From NCBI GenBank assembly GCA_015200345.1, contig CP054187.1, forward strand, positions 2,030,470 to 2,094,469: a DNA stretch of 64,000 nt, given 5' to 3'. Position 1 is the stretch's first letter, and each line of letters starts with the position of its first letter. A model generated the notes under the pieces. It saw nothing but the letters and a program-made list of their open reading frames with translations, ran no database searches and was not told the DNA's origin. Shown one piece after another: positions 18,517-26,343 of this stretch. Both the position numbers and the translations under genes were made by a program. Origin of the DNA: Planctomycetia bacterium. GTDB taxonomy: Bacteria > Planctomycetota > Phycisphaerae > UBA1845 > UTPLA1.

Positions 18517-19292
18517 AGAAACCGCCGCAGCCACGCCACGCTTCCCTCGATGATCTGCTCGGTCGCCACCACCGTGCGCATGCCGTGATCGCCCGACTCC
18601 ACTGAAACGAACTTCGCCTCAACCCCTCGCGCACGCGCCACGGCTTCGTACGCCTGACCCTGCTCCGGAGGCACGGCGTGGTCGTGACTGCCGTGATAGA
18701 TCAACAATGGCTTCATCCACGGGGCGAGGCGCGCCGGCCCGTTCTCGGTCGGCAGCGTGTCGAGAAAGCCCGCGCCGAGTTTTTGCCCGTGATGATCGAT
18801 CCAGCCCTGCTTCCGCACGAGCGCCCAGGCGGCCTCGTTCATGTCGCGCGCGATCAGTGCAGCCGGATCGGCCACCGGCGCGAGGAACACAAGACACCGC
18901 AAGCTGGGAATGCGATTGGCGCACATGGAGATGGTGAACGCGCCGAAGCTGCTGCCTATCATGCCGACGCAGGTCGGGTCGCAGTTGGGCAGGTGATCGA
19001 CCGCCGCCATGACGGCGAGCAAGTCGTCCTGCAACGACGCCGCTGTGACATCCTCAAAGCGACCGTCGCTCTCGCCGCAGCCGCGAAAGTCAAACCGAAG
19101 GCAGGCGATGTTCTCGGCGACCAGCCGGCGGGCGAGCGTGACGTAGCGATACGACGATCCGACGCGCGTGCCGGTCAGGCCGTGACAGCAGACAACCACC
19201 GGCGCGGCGATGGCCGACCTGCCGGGGTCGGGGCGGTGCAGACAGGCGGCGATCTTCTGCCGCCCGACGGAAATCTCCAGGTTGCTTTGCAT
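18486..19292 (-). CDS. Alpha/beta hydrolase
   Basis: A 268-residue serine hydrolase. The oxyanion region CCHGLTGTR is at 36-43, the nucleophile elbow GSSFG at 113-117 (Ser115), and the acid and base are probably Asp204 (YHGSHDHAVPPEQ) and His236 (ESGDHGM). FRGCGESDGRFED is typical of the dienelactone-hydrolase/peptidase S9-like group. Substrate unknown. The ATG at 19292 is favoured; upstream frame is not family-like. Confidence 0.88.
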   Translation of the reverse strand: MQSNLEISVGRQKIAACLHRPDPGRSAIAAPVVVCCHGLTGTRVGSSYRYVTLARRLVAENIACLRFDFRGCGESDGRFEDVTAASLQDDLLAVMAAVDHLPNCDPTCVGMIGSSFGAFTISMCANRIPSLRCLVFLAPVADPAALIARDMNEAAWALVRKQGWIDHHGQKLGAGFLDTLPTENGPARLAPWMKPLLIYHGSHDHAVPPEQGQAYEAVARARGVEAKFVSVESGDHGMRTVVATEQIIEGSVAWLRRFLHPDLPVKAS

Positions 19293-19360
19293 GCAAGACC
19301 TCGCGCGAGGAAGGGGCATTCTACATCGCGGCGGCGGGTTGGGAACAAGGCGCGTGGAAA

Positions 19361-19388
19361 TTGTGACCCGCCGCCGTTCATCTATAAT
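19361..19388 (+). promoter_or_regulatory. pdxJ: pdxJ promoter with consensus -10
   Basis: -35 TTGTGA (19361-19366), 16-bp spacer, perfect -10 TATAAT (19383-19388). The start codon at 19399 is only 10 bp beyond the -10, so the leader would be about 4 nt. Confidence 0.65.
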
Positions 19389-19398
19389 GCGGGGGACC

Positions 19399-20130
19399 AT
19401 GGCTCAACTCGGCGTCAACATCGATCACGTGGCGACCGTCCGCCAGGCCCGGCGCACCGACGAGCCCGACCCGGTCTGGGCGGCGGTCGAAGCTCAACTC
19501 GGCGGCGCGGCCTGCATCACCTTCCACCTGCGCGAGGACCGGCGGCACATCATCGATCGCGACGTGCCCGCGCTGAAAGAAGTCGTCAACGTCAAGCTGA
19601 ACATGGAGATGGCCATCGCGCCGGAAATCGTGGACATCGCGCTGCGCAATCGACCCACGCAGTGCACACTCGTGCCCGAACGGCGCGAGGAGATCACCAC
19701 CGAAGGCGGGCTGGACGTGGTTGGTCTCGGCGCGCGGCTCAAGAGCGTCGTCGATCGGCTGCGCGGCGCGGGGATTGTTTGCAGCGCGTACATCGAGCCG
19801 GTGGCGGATCAGATTCGCGCCTCGACCGACATGGGTTTCGAGGCGATTGAGCTTTGGACCGGCGGTTATGCCAACGCAAAAACCCCGGCCGAGCGGCAAA
19901 AGCGGCTCGCCGACTTGCAGGCAGGGCTCGAATTGGGATTGAAATCCCGCCTGGAGGTTCACGCCGGGCACGGTCTGACCTACCGCAACGTCGCGCCGGT
20001 CGCCGCGATGCGGGGCTTTTGCGAATTCAACATCGGCCATAGCATCATCGCGCGGGCGATCTTCACCGGATTGCGAGCGGCCGTCAGCGAAATGAATCAA
20101 CTGCTGTTGCAGCACAGCCCGAAGGGTTAG
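19399..20130 (+). CDS. pdxJ: Pyridoxine 5'-phosphate synthase
   Basis: A 243-residue PdxJ that condenses 1-deoxyxylulose 5-phosphate with 3-amino-2-oxopropyl phosphate, the last ring-forming step of DXP-dependent vitamin B6 synthesis. It opens with MAQLGVNIDHVATVRQAR and carries TFHLREDRRHI, LNMEMA, TLVPERREEITTEGG, EVHAGHGLTYRN and EFNIGHSIIARA. An in-frame ATG at 19387 overlaps the -10 element and cannot be in the transcript, which supports the 19399 start. dapA follows after 3 bp. Confidence 0.97.
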   Translation: MAQLGVNIDHVATVRQARRTDEPDPVWAAVEAQLGGAACITFHLREDRRHIIDRDVPALKEVVNVKLNMEMAIAPEIVDIALRNRPTQCTLVPERREEITTEGGLDVVGLGARLKSVVDRLRGAGIVCSAYIEPVADQIRASTDMGFEAIELWTGGYANAKTPAERQKRLADLQAGLELGLKSRLEVHAGHGLTYRNVAPVAAMRGFCEFNIGHSIIARAIFTGLRAAVSEMNQLLLQHSPKG

Positions 20131-20133
20131 GTC

Positions 20134-21027
20134 ATGTTCAAGGGAACGTATGTCGCGCTGGTCACGCCGTTCGCCGACGGAGCGGTCGATTTCCGCGCGC
20201 TGGACGAGCTGGTCGATTACGTCATCGCCGGCGGCGTCAGCGGTCTGGTACCGTGCGGCACGACGGGCGAATCGCCGACGCTCTCCGATGAAGAACAGGC
20301 GCAAATCATCGCTGCCGTCGTGAAGCGATCGCGCGGCCGCGTGCCCGTGCTGGCCGGTGCGGGCAGCAACTGCACCGAACACGCGCTGGCCCTGGCGCAG
20401 GCGGCGATGAAGGCCGGCGCGATGGGTGTCATGATTGTGTCGCCATATTACAACCGGCCCAGCCCGCGCGGGCTGTATCAGCATTTCAGCTACCTCGCCT
20501 CGGCCCTGGGCGCGCCGATGGTGTTGTACAACATTCCCGGGCGAACGGGCGTGGAGATTCCCGTCGAGACGATCGCGCGGCTGCGCGCCGATCATTCCAA
20601 CATCGTCGCCGTCAAGCACGCGACCGGTTCCATCGACGGCGCGAGCGAACTGGCCGCCGCGAGCGACATCGCGATCTTGAGCGGAGACGACACGCTGACC
20701 GCCTCCCTCATGGCGGTCGGCGCGGTCGGTTCCGTGAGCGTCGTTGCGAATCTCATGCCGCGCGAGACGGCGGCGCTCACGACCGCGGCGCTGGCGGGCG
20801 ATCTGAACGCGGCCCGCGCCGCGCATCAGAAACTGTTCCCCGTCGCTCGCGCGCTCATGCGCCTGGACACCAATCCCGTGCCGATCAAGACGGCCCTGGC
20901 CCTGGGTGGCATGATGGCCGAAGAGTTCCGCCTGCCGCTCTGCCCGATGGAGCCGGCCAGACGCCGCGAATTACAGACAATTGTCGCGCCTTTGCTCGGC
21001 GCCCTGCCCGCCCGGCAACCCGCGTGA
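20134..21027 (+). CDS. dapA: 4-hydroxy-tetrahydrodipicolinate synthase
   Basis: A 297-residue TIM-barrel aldolase that condenses pyruvate and aspartate semialdehyde in lysine/diaminopimelate synthesis. The Schiff-base lysine is Lys161 (AVKHATGSID), the catalytic tyrosine Tyr132 (LYNIPGRTG), and the pyruvate loop is CGTTGESPTL. Length matches the family. It lies 3 bp after pdxJ and ends in a GTGA overlap with the membrane protein gene. Confidence 0.96.
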   Translation: MFKGTYVALVTPFADGAVDFRALDELVDYVIAGGVSGLVPCGTTGESPTLSDEEQAQIIAAVVKRSRGRVPVLAGAGSNCTEHALALAQAAMKAGAMGVMIVSPYYNRPSPRGLYQHFSYLASALGAPMVLYNIPGRTGVEIPVETIARLRADHSNIVAVKHATGSIDGASELAAASDIAILSGDDTLTASLMAVGAVGSVSVVANLMPRETAALTTAALAGDLNAARAAHQKLFPVARALMRLDTNPVPIKTALALGGMMAEEFRLPLCPMEPARRRELQTIVAPLLGALPARQPA

Positions 21028-21983
21028 TCAAGGCCCTCACCATGACCGACGTCTCGCCCGCGACCGCCGACCCTGTTCCCAGCGCCGGCCGCACCTTGAT
21101 TCGACAAATTCGTTTGCTGTCCGGCCTCGCCGTCGCCGCAGCCATCTTCTGGTACGTCGGCCCGTGGGCGCTGGGACATGTCGATCCCGGCGGCCCGGTC
21201 TCGCTGATTGATGTCCCCAGCGGGCTGATCACCATGGCCGAGTTGCTTGGCCTGGCGATTGTTTCGAGCGGGCTGGCCGTGGCGATCGCCGGCGCCGGCA
21301 CGGCCGCGCGCGGTCCGCTGGCGGTGGCGGTCGGCCTCGCGACGCTCGCCGCGCGCGGGGCGCAGATGGACAAACTCATCCTCCACCGTGTCAGTATTGT
21401 GGCATCATCCGCGGCCGCCGGCGCCGAGGGATCGCTCCCGGACCCCTACCCCACGTGGGGACTCGCCGCCGAAACCTGGCTCTGGCTCGGCCTGATCGCC
21501 GTCGGATACGTTGCCGGTCGCTGGGTCGACGGCTGGTTCGAGACCCGCCCCGCCGAGTCCAGACCCGTCGGACCCTCGGACATCCGCCAGTCGGCCGGCG
21601 CGATCGCGATCTCGACCGTTGTCGCGTGGCTGGTCATCTCCTTTGCCATCGGCCGGGAGAACTCCCCAATCTTCCGCGGCCAGGTCTACTTTGCCGTCGC
21701 CTTCGGCTTTGTCACGGCGGCGCTCGTTGCCCACGCCTGCTTCGATCTGCGCTCGAACCTCTGGACGCTGCTTTGCGTGGGAATCGTCGCGACCGTGGCA
21801 TACGTCGTCGGCGCGCCCAGCAGCGCGGCCGTCGCGCAATCGGTCAAGACCGGCAGCTACCTGGTGCTCCGCCCGATGACCCGCCCGCTGCCCATCGAAT
21901 ACGCCGCCCTCGGCGCGATCGGCGCGCTGATCCAGCACGACGCCCGCGCCGTCCTCCGCGCGACCTTCGGCATGAATGCGTAA
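21024..21983 (+). CDS. Unknown polytopic membrane protein
   Basis: A 319-residue protein I do not recognise, with about seven hydrophobic segments (residues ~30-48, 70-90, 95-113, 152-170, 195-215, 225-240, 248-268). GTG overlaps the dapA stop (GTGA); an ATG at 21042 is also possible. It is in the pdxJ-dapA transcription unit, but nothing in the sequence ties it to either pathway. Confidence 0.7.
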   Translation: MIKALTMTDVSPATADPVPSAGRTLIRQIRLLSGLAVAAAIFWYVGPWALGHVDPGGPVSLIDVPSGLITMAELLGLAIVSSGLAVAIAGAGTAARGPLAVAVGLATLAARGAQMDKLILHRVSIVASSAAAGAEGSLPDPYPTWGLAAETWLWLGLIAVGYVAGRWVDGWFETRPAESRPVGPSDIRQSAGAIAISTVVAWLVISFAIGRENSPIFRGQVYFAVAFGFVTAALVAHACFDLRSNLWTLLCVGIVATVAYVVGAPSSAAVAQSVKTGSYLVLRPMTRPLPIEYAALGAIGALIQHDARAVLRATFGMNA

Positions 21984-22047
21984 GGCGGAATGTCTTGGCT
22001 CGCAGTTCAACATCCGGAATCTCCGGACGGTATTTCGTGAGAGTTCC

Positions 22048-22110
22048 GTAGGGTCCGCTGTACGGACCGAAATGGTGAATGAGGTCAGAGGTCCGCATAG
22101 CGGACCCTAC
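22048..22110. repeat. Nested inverted-repeat element (REP/MITE-like)
   Basis: Two 21-bp arms, 22048-22068 and 22090-22110, are reverse complements with two mismatches. Each arm contains its own small palindrome (GGTCCG...CGGACC, GGTCCGC...GCGGACC). The element lies in a 415-bp gap between convergent genes. This form is typical of dispersed palindromic repeats. Confidence 0.6.
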
Positions 22111-22141
22111 AATTGAAGCGACGACGCAAGGACGTGTGTGG

Positions 22142-22432
22142 ATGGCGATGACCGATACCTGCGAATGGGACGGCGGTCCAAAGAACCCGCCAACCGATCA
22201 CGTGAAGCTTTCGGCGCGGGAGTCCCACTACCATCCCGGCCGGGCGCGGTATCTGATGCGTGACCGCGATCCGGAGACGCTCGCGCCGACGAGCACTCGA
22301 TCCAAGCCGCGCGGCTCGGAAAGCAAAACCCGCCCCCTCACGGTGGCGGCTCTGAAACATCGCGCCACGGGACCGTCGAATCGGCGTTTGTCGTTTTGTC
22401 AGCTCTTCACCGCCGGGCGGCCGATCGAGTAA
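22142..22432 (+). CDS. Doubtful small open frame, no recognised family
   Basis: A 96-codon frame, hydrophilic, beginning MAMTDTCEWDGGPKNPPTDH, with AAGGA 9 bp before the ATG and a moderately G/C-biased third position. It overlaps the 3' end of ugd by 34 bp. No domain is visible. It may be a small orphan gene or chance; the gap 21984-22398 otherwise holds only the palindromic repeat. Confidence 0.2.
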   Translation: MAMTDTCEWDGGPKNPPTDHVKLSARESHYHPGRARYLMRDRDPETLAPTSTRSKPRGSESKTRPLTVAALKHRATGPSNRRLSFCQLFTAGRPIE

Positions 22433-23712
22433 TACGAAAACCCCAGCCGCTTGAGATAGGCCGGGTCGTACAGATTGCGCCCGTCAAAGATGACCGGTGA
22501 CTTGAGCGATGACTTGATGCGATCGAAATCCGGCGTGCGGTACTCGTTCCACTCGGTGCAGATCACCAGCGCGTCGGCGCCCGTCAGTGCGTCGTAGGCG
22601 TCTCCGCAATATGCGATCTTGTCGCCGAACTCCTTGCGAAGATTGTCCAGCGATTTCGGATCGGCCGCGCGAACCTTCGCCCCGGCCGACAGCAGAATTT
22701 CAATGATCCGCAGCGCTGGCGCCTCGCGGATGTCATCGGTGCGCGGCTTGAACGCGATGCCCCACACGGCGAAGGTCTTGCCCGCGAGCGCGTTCCCGAA
22801 GTGCGAGCGTATCCGATCCGCCAACAGCGTTTTCTGCCGTTCATTGATCGCGTGCACGATCTCCAGCAGCTCACCGTCCGCGCCGGCCTCCCGCGCGACG
22901 TGCGCCAGCGCCTGCACGTCCTTCGGGAAGCAACTGCCGCCGTAGCCGATGCCGGGGTACATGAAATGCGAGCCGATGCGCACGTCGTAGCCGATGCCCT
23001 GGCGCACTTCGTTCACGTCGATGCCGAGCTTCTCGCAGATGTTGGCGATGTGATTGATGAAGCTGATGCGCGTGGCGAGGTAGCAGTTCGCCGCGTACTT
23101 GATCATCTCCGATGCGGCCCGCCGCACGATGATGATCGGATGATTGTTTCGCACAAACGGCTGGTACAACTGCTGCATCACGGCTGCCGCGTCGGCGTCC
23201 TCGGTGCCGATCACGACGCGATCGGGTTTCTGAAAATCGTTGACCGCCGTGCCTTCTTTCAGGAACTCCGGATTGCTGATGACGGTGATCGGGTGCTTCG
23301 CCAGCGGCGCGACCAGCTTCTCCACCCATTGGCTCGTCCCGACCGGCACCGTCGACTTCATCACGAGAATGGTTTTTTTGTTCACCGCCCGCGCGATGTC
23401 CTGTACCGCCGTTTCGATGTGCGACAGATCGGCCGAGCCGTCGGCCTTCGGCGGCGTGCCGATGCAGATGAAAATGACTTCGGCGTGATGAACCGCCTCG
23501 ATCAGATTCGTCGTCAGCTTGAAGCGTCCGGCGGCAAGATTGGCGACGAGCAGATCGGTCAGTCCCGGCTCGAAGATGGTGCACTCACCGCGCGACAGCC
23601 GCGCAACCTTGTCCGGGTCGACATCCAACCCCACGACGTGATTGCCCGTGTCCGCAAGACAGACTCCTGTCACCAACCCGACGTACCCGGTTCCGACAAC
23701 GGTGATTTTCAC
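22399..23712 (-). CDS. ugd: UDP-glucose 6-dehydrogenase
   Basis: A 437-residue NAD-dependent enzyme oxidising UDP-glucose to UDP-glucuronate for surface polysaccharides. It has the Rossmann start MKITVVGTGYVGLVTGVCLA, TVPVGTS, SNPEFLKEGTA and the catalytic Cys261 in GYGGSCFPKD, followed by AVWGIAFKPRTDDIREAP. The ATG at 23712 has no competitor. It is 110 bp downstream of the FAD/NAD(P)-binding gene on the same strand. Confidence 0.97.
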   Translation of the reverse strand: MKITVVGTGYVGLVTGVCLADTGNHVVGLDVDPDKVARLSRGECTIFEPGLTDLLVANLAAGRFKLTTNLIEAVHHAEVIFICIGTPPKADGSADLSHIETAVQDIARAVNKKTILVMKSTVPVGTSQWVEKLVAPLAKHPITVISNPEFLKEGTAVNDFQKPDRVVIGTEDADAAAVMQQLYQPFVRNNHPIIIVRRAASEMIKYAANCYLATRISFINHIANICEKLGIDVNEVRQGIGYDVRIGSHFMYPGIGYGGSCFPKDVQALAHVAREAGADGELLEIVHAINERQKTLLADRIRSHFGNALAGKTFAVWGIAFKPRTDDIREAPALRIIEILLSAGAKVRAADPKSLDNLRKEFGDKIAYCGDAYDALTGADALVICTEWNEYRTPDFDRIKSSLKSPVIFDGRNLYDPAYLKRLGFSYYSIGRPAVKS

Positions 23713-23822
23713 GTCGATACTTCCCTGCCTGATTCATACACACAGCCCGAATGGCTGGCCCCATTATCGAGCACATCGGCACCACAATCCAGTGAGTTCA
23801 CCGAGTCCTGCGAAGCACCGTA

Positions 23823-25229
23823 TTATTGGAACAGGTCGAAAAGCACGTTCGCCAGGTCCGCCGCCTGGTGGCGCAGTTCGGGCACGGCCGTGCTTTCCCA
23901 CGTGAGCGGTTTTCGTGGCGGGCCGACGGTGAAAAGGATTGTGGAAGGAGCCCCGTCGCGGTTGATCAGCGCGCCGCGCGGCGTGCTGTCCAGGCCGATC
24001 CGCAGGGGATCGGGGCGGATCCATCCGTCGGCGAGCAGTTGACGAATAAGCGGATCGACCACGCGCGTGAAATCGGCGTTCGGACCCGTGCAATTGATGA
24101 CGCGATGAACGTCCAGCGTGATCGGTGATCGCTCGTGCCCTGCGCGGGGATGAATTTCCACGGCCACGCCGTCGGGCTTGAGACGATACGCCGCGATGCG
24201 CGCAGCGTGAACCTGCACGCGTCCGCTCTGCACAAGATCATTGAAGACCGCCGCCACATCCGGCGCGATGCGATGGCGATGAATCTCCCAGAAGTGACGC
24301 AGGTGCCGGAAGAACTGCCGACGCTGATCCAGCGTGAAACGCTGCCAGACGGCCGCCGTCGGGCCGCGCAGACCGTCGACCACCGCGCGCCAATCTCCGC
24401 CGCACTGCTCCACCTCGCGCACGCGCCGGCGAACCGCGCGGAGCAGGGACCGCGGCGCGGCCGGAAGTTCCTCGATCGCTGACGGCATCGGTGCAACGGG
24501 GGTGCGCCGATGTGCCTGCGGCATCAGACCGTGGCGGCTGACGGCGTGAATCGTGCCGGTGTGCCCGCTTGCGGCCAGTCGCAGCACGATGTCCACGGCG
24601 GTCAGGCCGGTGCCGATGATCAGCACCGGCCGTGCGGGGTCGATTCGCCGGCAGCGCGCGTCGTCCCACGGATCGCGTATATAGTAATCTGTCTCATAAA
24701 TAGCATCGCCGGCGGCGCGCACGTCCAGCGGCGCGTAGTTGCCCGGCGCCAGCACGACGCGATCCGCGTTCATCGGCGGCGAATCGGCAAACTCCACCCG
24801 CGCCGAAGATTCGCCCTCATCCGGCCGCACGCTGCGAACCTCGTCCTTCAGCAACACCACGTCGATCTGCGGGCAGGCCCGACGTGCGCCGGCGAGCAAC
24901 TGCTCGATGTACTCTCGGTACGTCCGCCGCGGAAGAAACGAATACCCCTCGATGCCCGGTTGCCGGCGGCGGGCCCAGTTGAGAAAATCGTCCGGCTCGT
25001 CGGGAAACGCGCTCATCCGCGCCGTCGGCACGTTCAACAAGTGCTCGTAGTGGTTGGTGCCGTACGCGACGCCCGCGCCGAATCGCCCCGTTCGCTCGAC
25101 GAGTACCAATCGCAAGGGCCGGTGCACTGGCGGACTGCCCTCGGCAACCGCCCGCGCGGCTCGACGCAGCAGATTGACCGCTGTCAGCGTGCCGCTGAAT
25201 CCCGCCCCGACGATGACGATGGTTCGCAT
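23823..25229 (-). CDS. FAD/NAD(P)-binding protein (NAD_binding_9 type)
   Basis: A 468-residue flavoprotein-like enzyme. A first dinucleotide site is at MRTIVIVGAGFSGTLTAV, followed by VERTGRFGAGVAYGTNHYEHLLNVP split over a loop, typical of the YdhS-like family. A second site, VLIIGTGLTAVDIVL, lies near residue 195. The C-terminal INCTGPNADFTRV also fits. Members are often encoded beside cysteine dioxygenase or rhodanese genes; here it follows cysteine dioxygenase by 24 bp, so a role in organosulfur redox is plausible but not shown. ATG 25229 is preferred over the TTG at 25241. Confidence 0.85.
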   Translation of the reverse strand: MRTIVIVGAGFSGTLTAVNLLRRAARAVAEGSPPVHRPLRLVLVERTGRFGAGVAYGTNHYEHLLNVPTARMSAFPDEPDDFLNWARRRQPGIEGYSFLPRRTYREYIEQLLAGARRACPQIDVVLLKDEVRSVRPDEGESSARVEFADSPPMNADRVVLAPGNYAPLDVRAAGDAIYETDYYIRDPWDDARCRRIDPARPVLIIGTGLTAVDIVLRLAASGHTGTIHAVSRHGLMPQAHRRTPVAPMPSAIEELPAAPRSLLRAVRRRVREVEQCGGDWRAVVDGLRGPTAAVWQRFTLDQRRQFFRHLRHFWEIHRHRIAPDVAAVFNDLVQSGRVQVHAARIAAYRLKPDGVAVEIHPRAGHERSPITLDVHRVINCTGPNADFTRVVDPLIRQLLADGWIRPDPLRIGLDSTPRGALINRDGAPSTILFTVGPPRKPLTWESTAVPELRHQAADLANVLFDLFQ

Positions 25230-25253
25230 GTGGCCGCTCAAGGGTGTGCTCGA

Positions 25254-25889
25254 TCAGCCTCGGCGCGCCTTCGACGCACGGATGGATGCTGCGAGCGGTC
25301 GCTTGACGCGCTTGCTGACGCCTCGGACGGGTGCAATGGAAGCCAACGCGGATTGGCGCGACCGGCTTGGCGACACCTTCACCACCAGTTCCTCGGGATA
25401 AAACTTCATGCCGGTCAGCGCCGGCGAATAGATATGAAGCGACACGAGATCCTCCGCCGCATCGGCCATGCAGCCCATCGTGTGGACATCCTGATCAACC
25501 GATGCAATAACGGTCCCGACCGAATGGGTAAAAGTTTTTCCGCGCACCAGCCGCCCGTCGCGCCGCTTGCGAAAGACCGTCTCCGCAGCGACGCCTTGTA
25601 TGATTCGAACACCGCAGGCCGAGCCGCTGTGGTCATGAATCGGGCTGAACTGCCCCCGCTTCCAGCAAAGCAGCCACGCCTGGTAGCCGGGGCCGGTGTG
25701 GATCAGGTTGCGTCGGTAGCCCCCGCGGCTGAACGCCTGGTACTTCGCCAGCTCATCACGATTCGGCTTGTAGCGCTCGAGTGCGGCGAACAGACCAGGC
25801 GGTGGAACTGGCCCGCCAGCTTGATCGAGCAAATCAAGGAGCCTTTTAAGAGTGCAAATTGCCTTGAGCGTCCTTTTATCTGACACCAT
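25254..25889 (-). CDS. Cysteine dioxygenase
   Basis: A 211-residue cupin that oxidises cysteine to cysteine sulfinate with O2 and Fe(II). The expected residues are present: Arg60 (YRRNLI), His85 and His87 (SPIHDHSGSACG), His136 (QDVHTMG) and Tyr154 (SLHIYSP). Cys92 falls five residues after the second His, the position of human Cys93, which crosslinks to Tyr157; most bacterial enzymes have Gly there. The ~40 C-terminal residues are basic and Ser/Arg-rich. AGGAG precedes the ATG and lies inside one of the recurring 13-mers. Confidence 0.92.
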   Translation of the reverse strand: MVSDKRTLKAICTLKRLLDLLDQAGGPVPPPGLFAALERYKPNRDELAKYQAFSRGGYRRNLIHTGPGYQAWLLCWKRGQFSPIHDHSGSACGVRIIQGVAAETVFRKRRDGRLVRGKTFTHSVGTVIASVDQDVHTMGCMADAAEDLVSLHIYSPALTGMKFYPEELVVKVSPSRSRQSALASIAPVRGVSKRVKRPLAASIRASKARRG

Positions 25890-26202
25890 ACGCTCCTATA
25901 AGAGCTTCAATCAATGTATCCAAGCGATCTAAGGCGATCCTTTACAGCCTTTGATGCTTCTATAGGAGTGTCACTCGCCGCGGAGTCCAGGCTGCCGTTC
26001 GACGCAACATCTCGCAGAACATGAATCGCGAACTCCGTGACACTCCTGAAACCTGTGCCTGCAATCAATCGAGCGAGATTCTCGTAAAGCTCCACCGGAA
26101 TCTTAAGTGTGACTGTCCGGACCGGGTTTCCCTTGCGAACGATCGAAGGCATGTCGCACTCCTTTAAGAGAAGCAGTACTAATGCAGGCTCTATTAGGAG
26201 TC
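25841..26202. repeat. Recurring near-palindromic 13-mer around the RHH gene
   Basis: Five related copies of ACTCCTWTAAGAG occur within 362 bp: 25841-25852 (weaker), 25893-25904, 25956-25970 (inverted), 26157-26174 and 26188-26202 (inverted). The 25893 copy covers the Shine-Dalgarno of cysteine dioxygenase. The 26157 copy covers that of the RHH gene and forms an inverted pair with 26188. Candidate operators for the RHH protein (inference). Confidence 0.5.
25907..26152 (-). CDS. Ribbon-helix-helix (CopG-like) DNA-binding protein
   Basis: An 81-residue protein. Residues 12-48 fit an RHH domain: a basic strand (VRTVTLKIPVELYENLARL) and a second helix with SVTEFAIHVLRD. The tail ends KAVKDRLRSLGYID. 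RHH dimers usually bind paired short operators, often their own promoter. It is the first gene of a unit with cysteine dioxygenase (17 bp gap) and the FAD/NAD(P)-binding protein. A good AAAGGAG precedes the ATG. Confidence 0.8.
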   Translation of the reverse strand: MPSIVRKGNPVRTVTLKIPVELYENLARLIAGTGFRSVTEFAIHVLRDVASNGSLDSAASDTPIEASKAVKDRLRSLGYID

Positions 26203-26262
26203 AATAGCCTGTTTCGCTTCCATTCTTCAAGCAAAGATACTCCCACTCGAAAGCCAGCCGGT

Positions 26263-26291
26263 TTGAATCCAGAGCAGCCACAGGCTTTAAT
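26263..26291 (+). promoter_or_regulatory. Putative promoter of the nucleotide-sugar operon
   Basis: -35 TTGAAT (26263-26268), 17-bp spacer, -10 TTTAAT (26286-26291), 53 bp before the first start codon. Confidence 0.45.
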
Positions 26292-26343
26292 TCCCCATCG
26301 TACAGCGGGTCTCGCCCCTCTGCCACAATAAAAAAGGACACGC

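Noticed and set aside
19378-20826. 482-codon open frame on the minus strand
   Set aside because: Antisense to pdxJ and dapA, both with complete active sites.
22085-22360. 91-codon minus-strand frame in the gap before ugd
   Set aside because: Begins within the palindromic repeat and shows no ribosome binding site or family.
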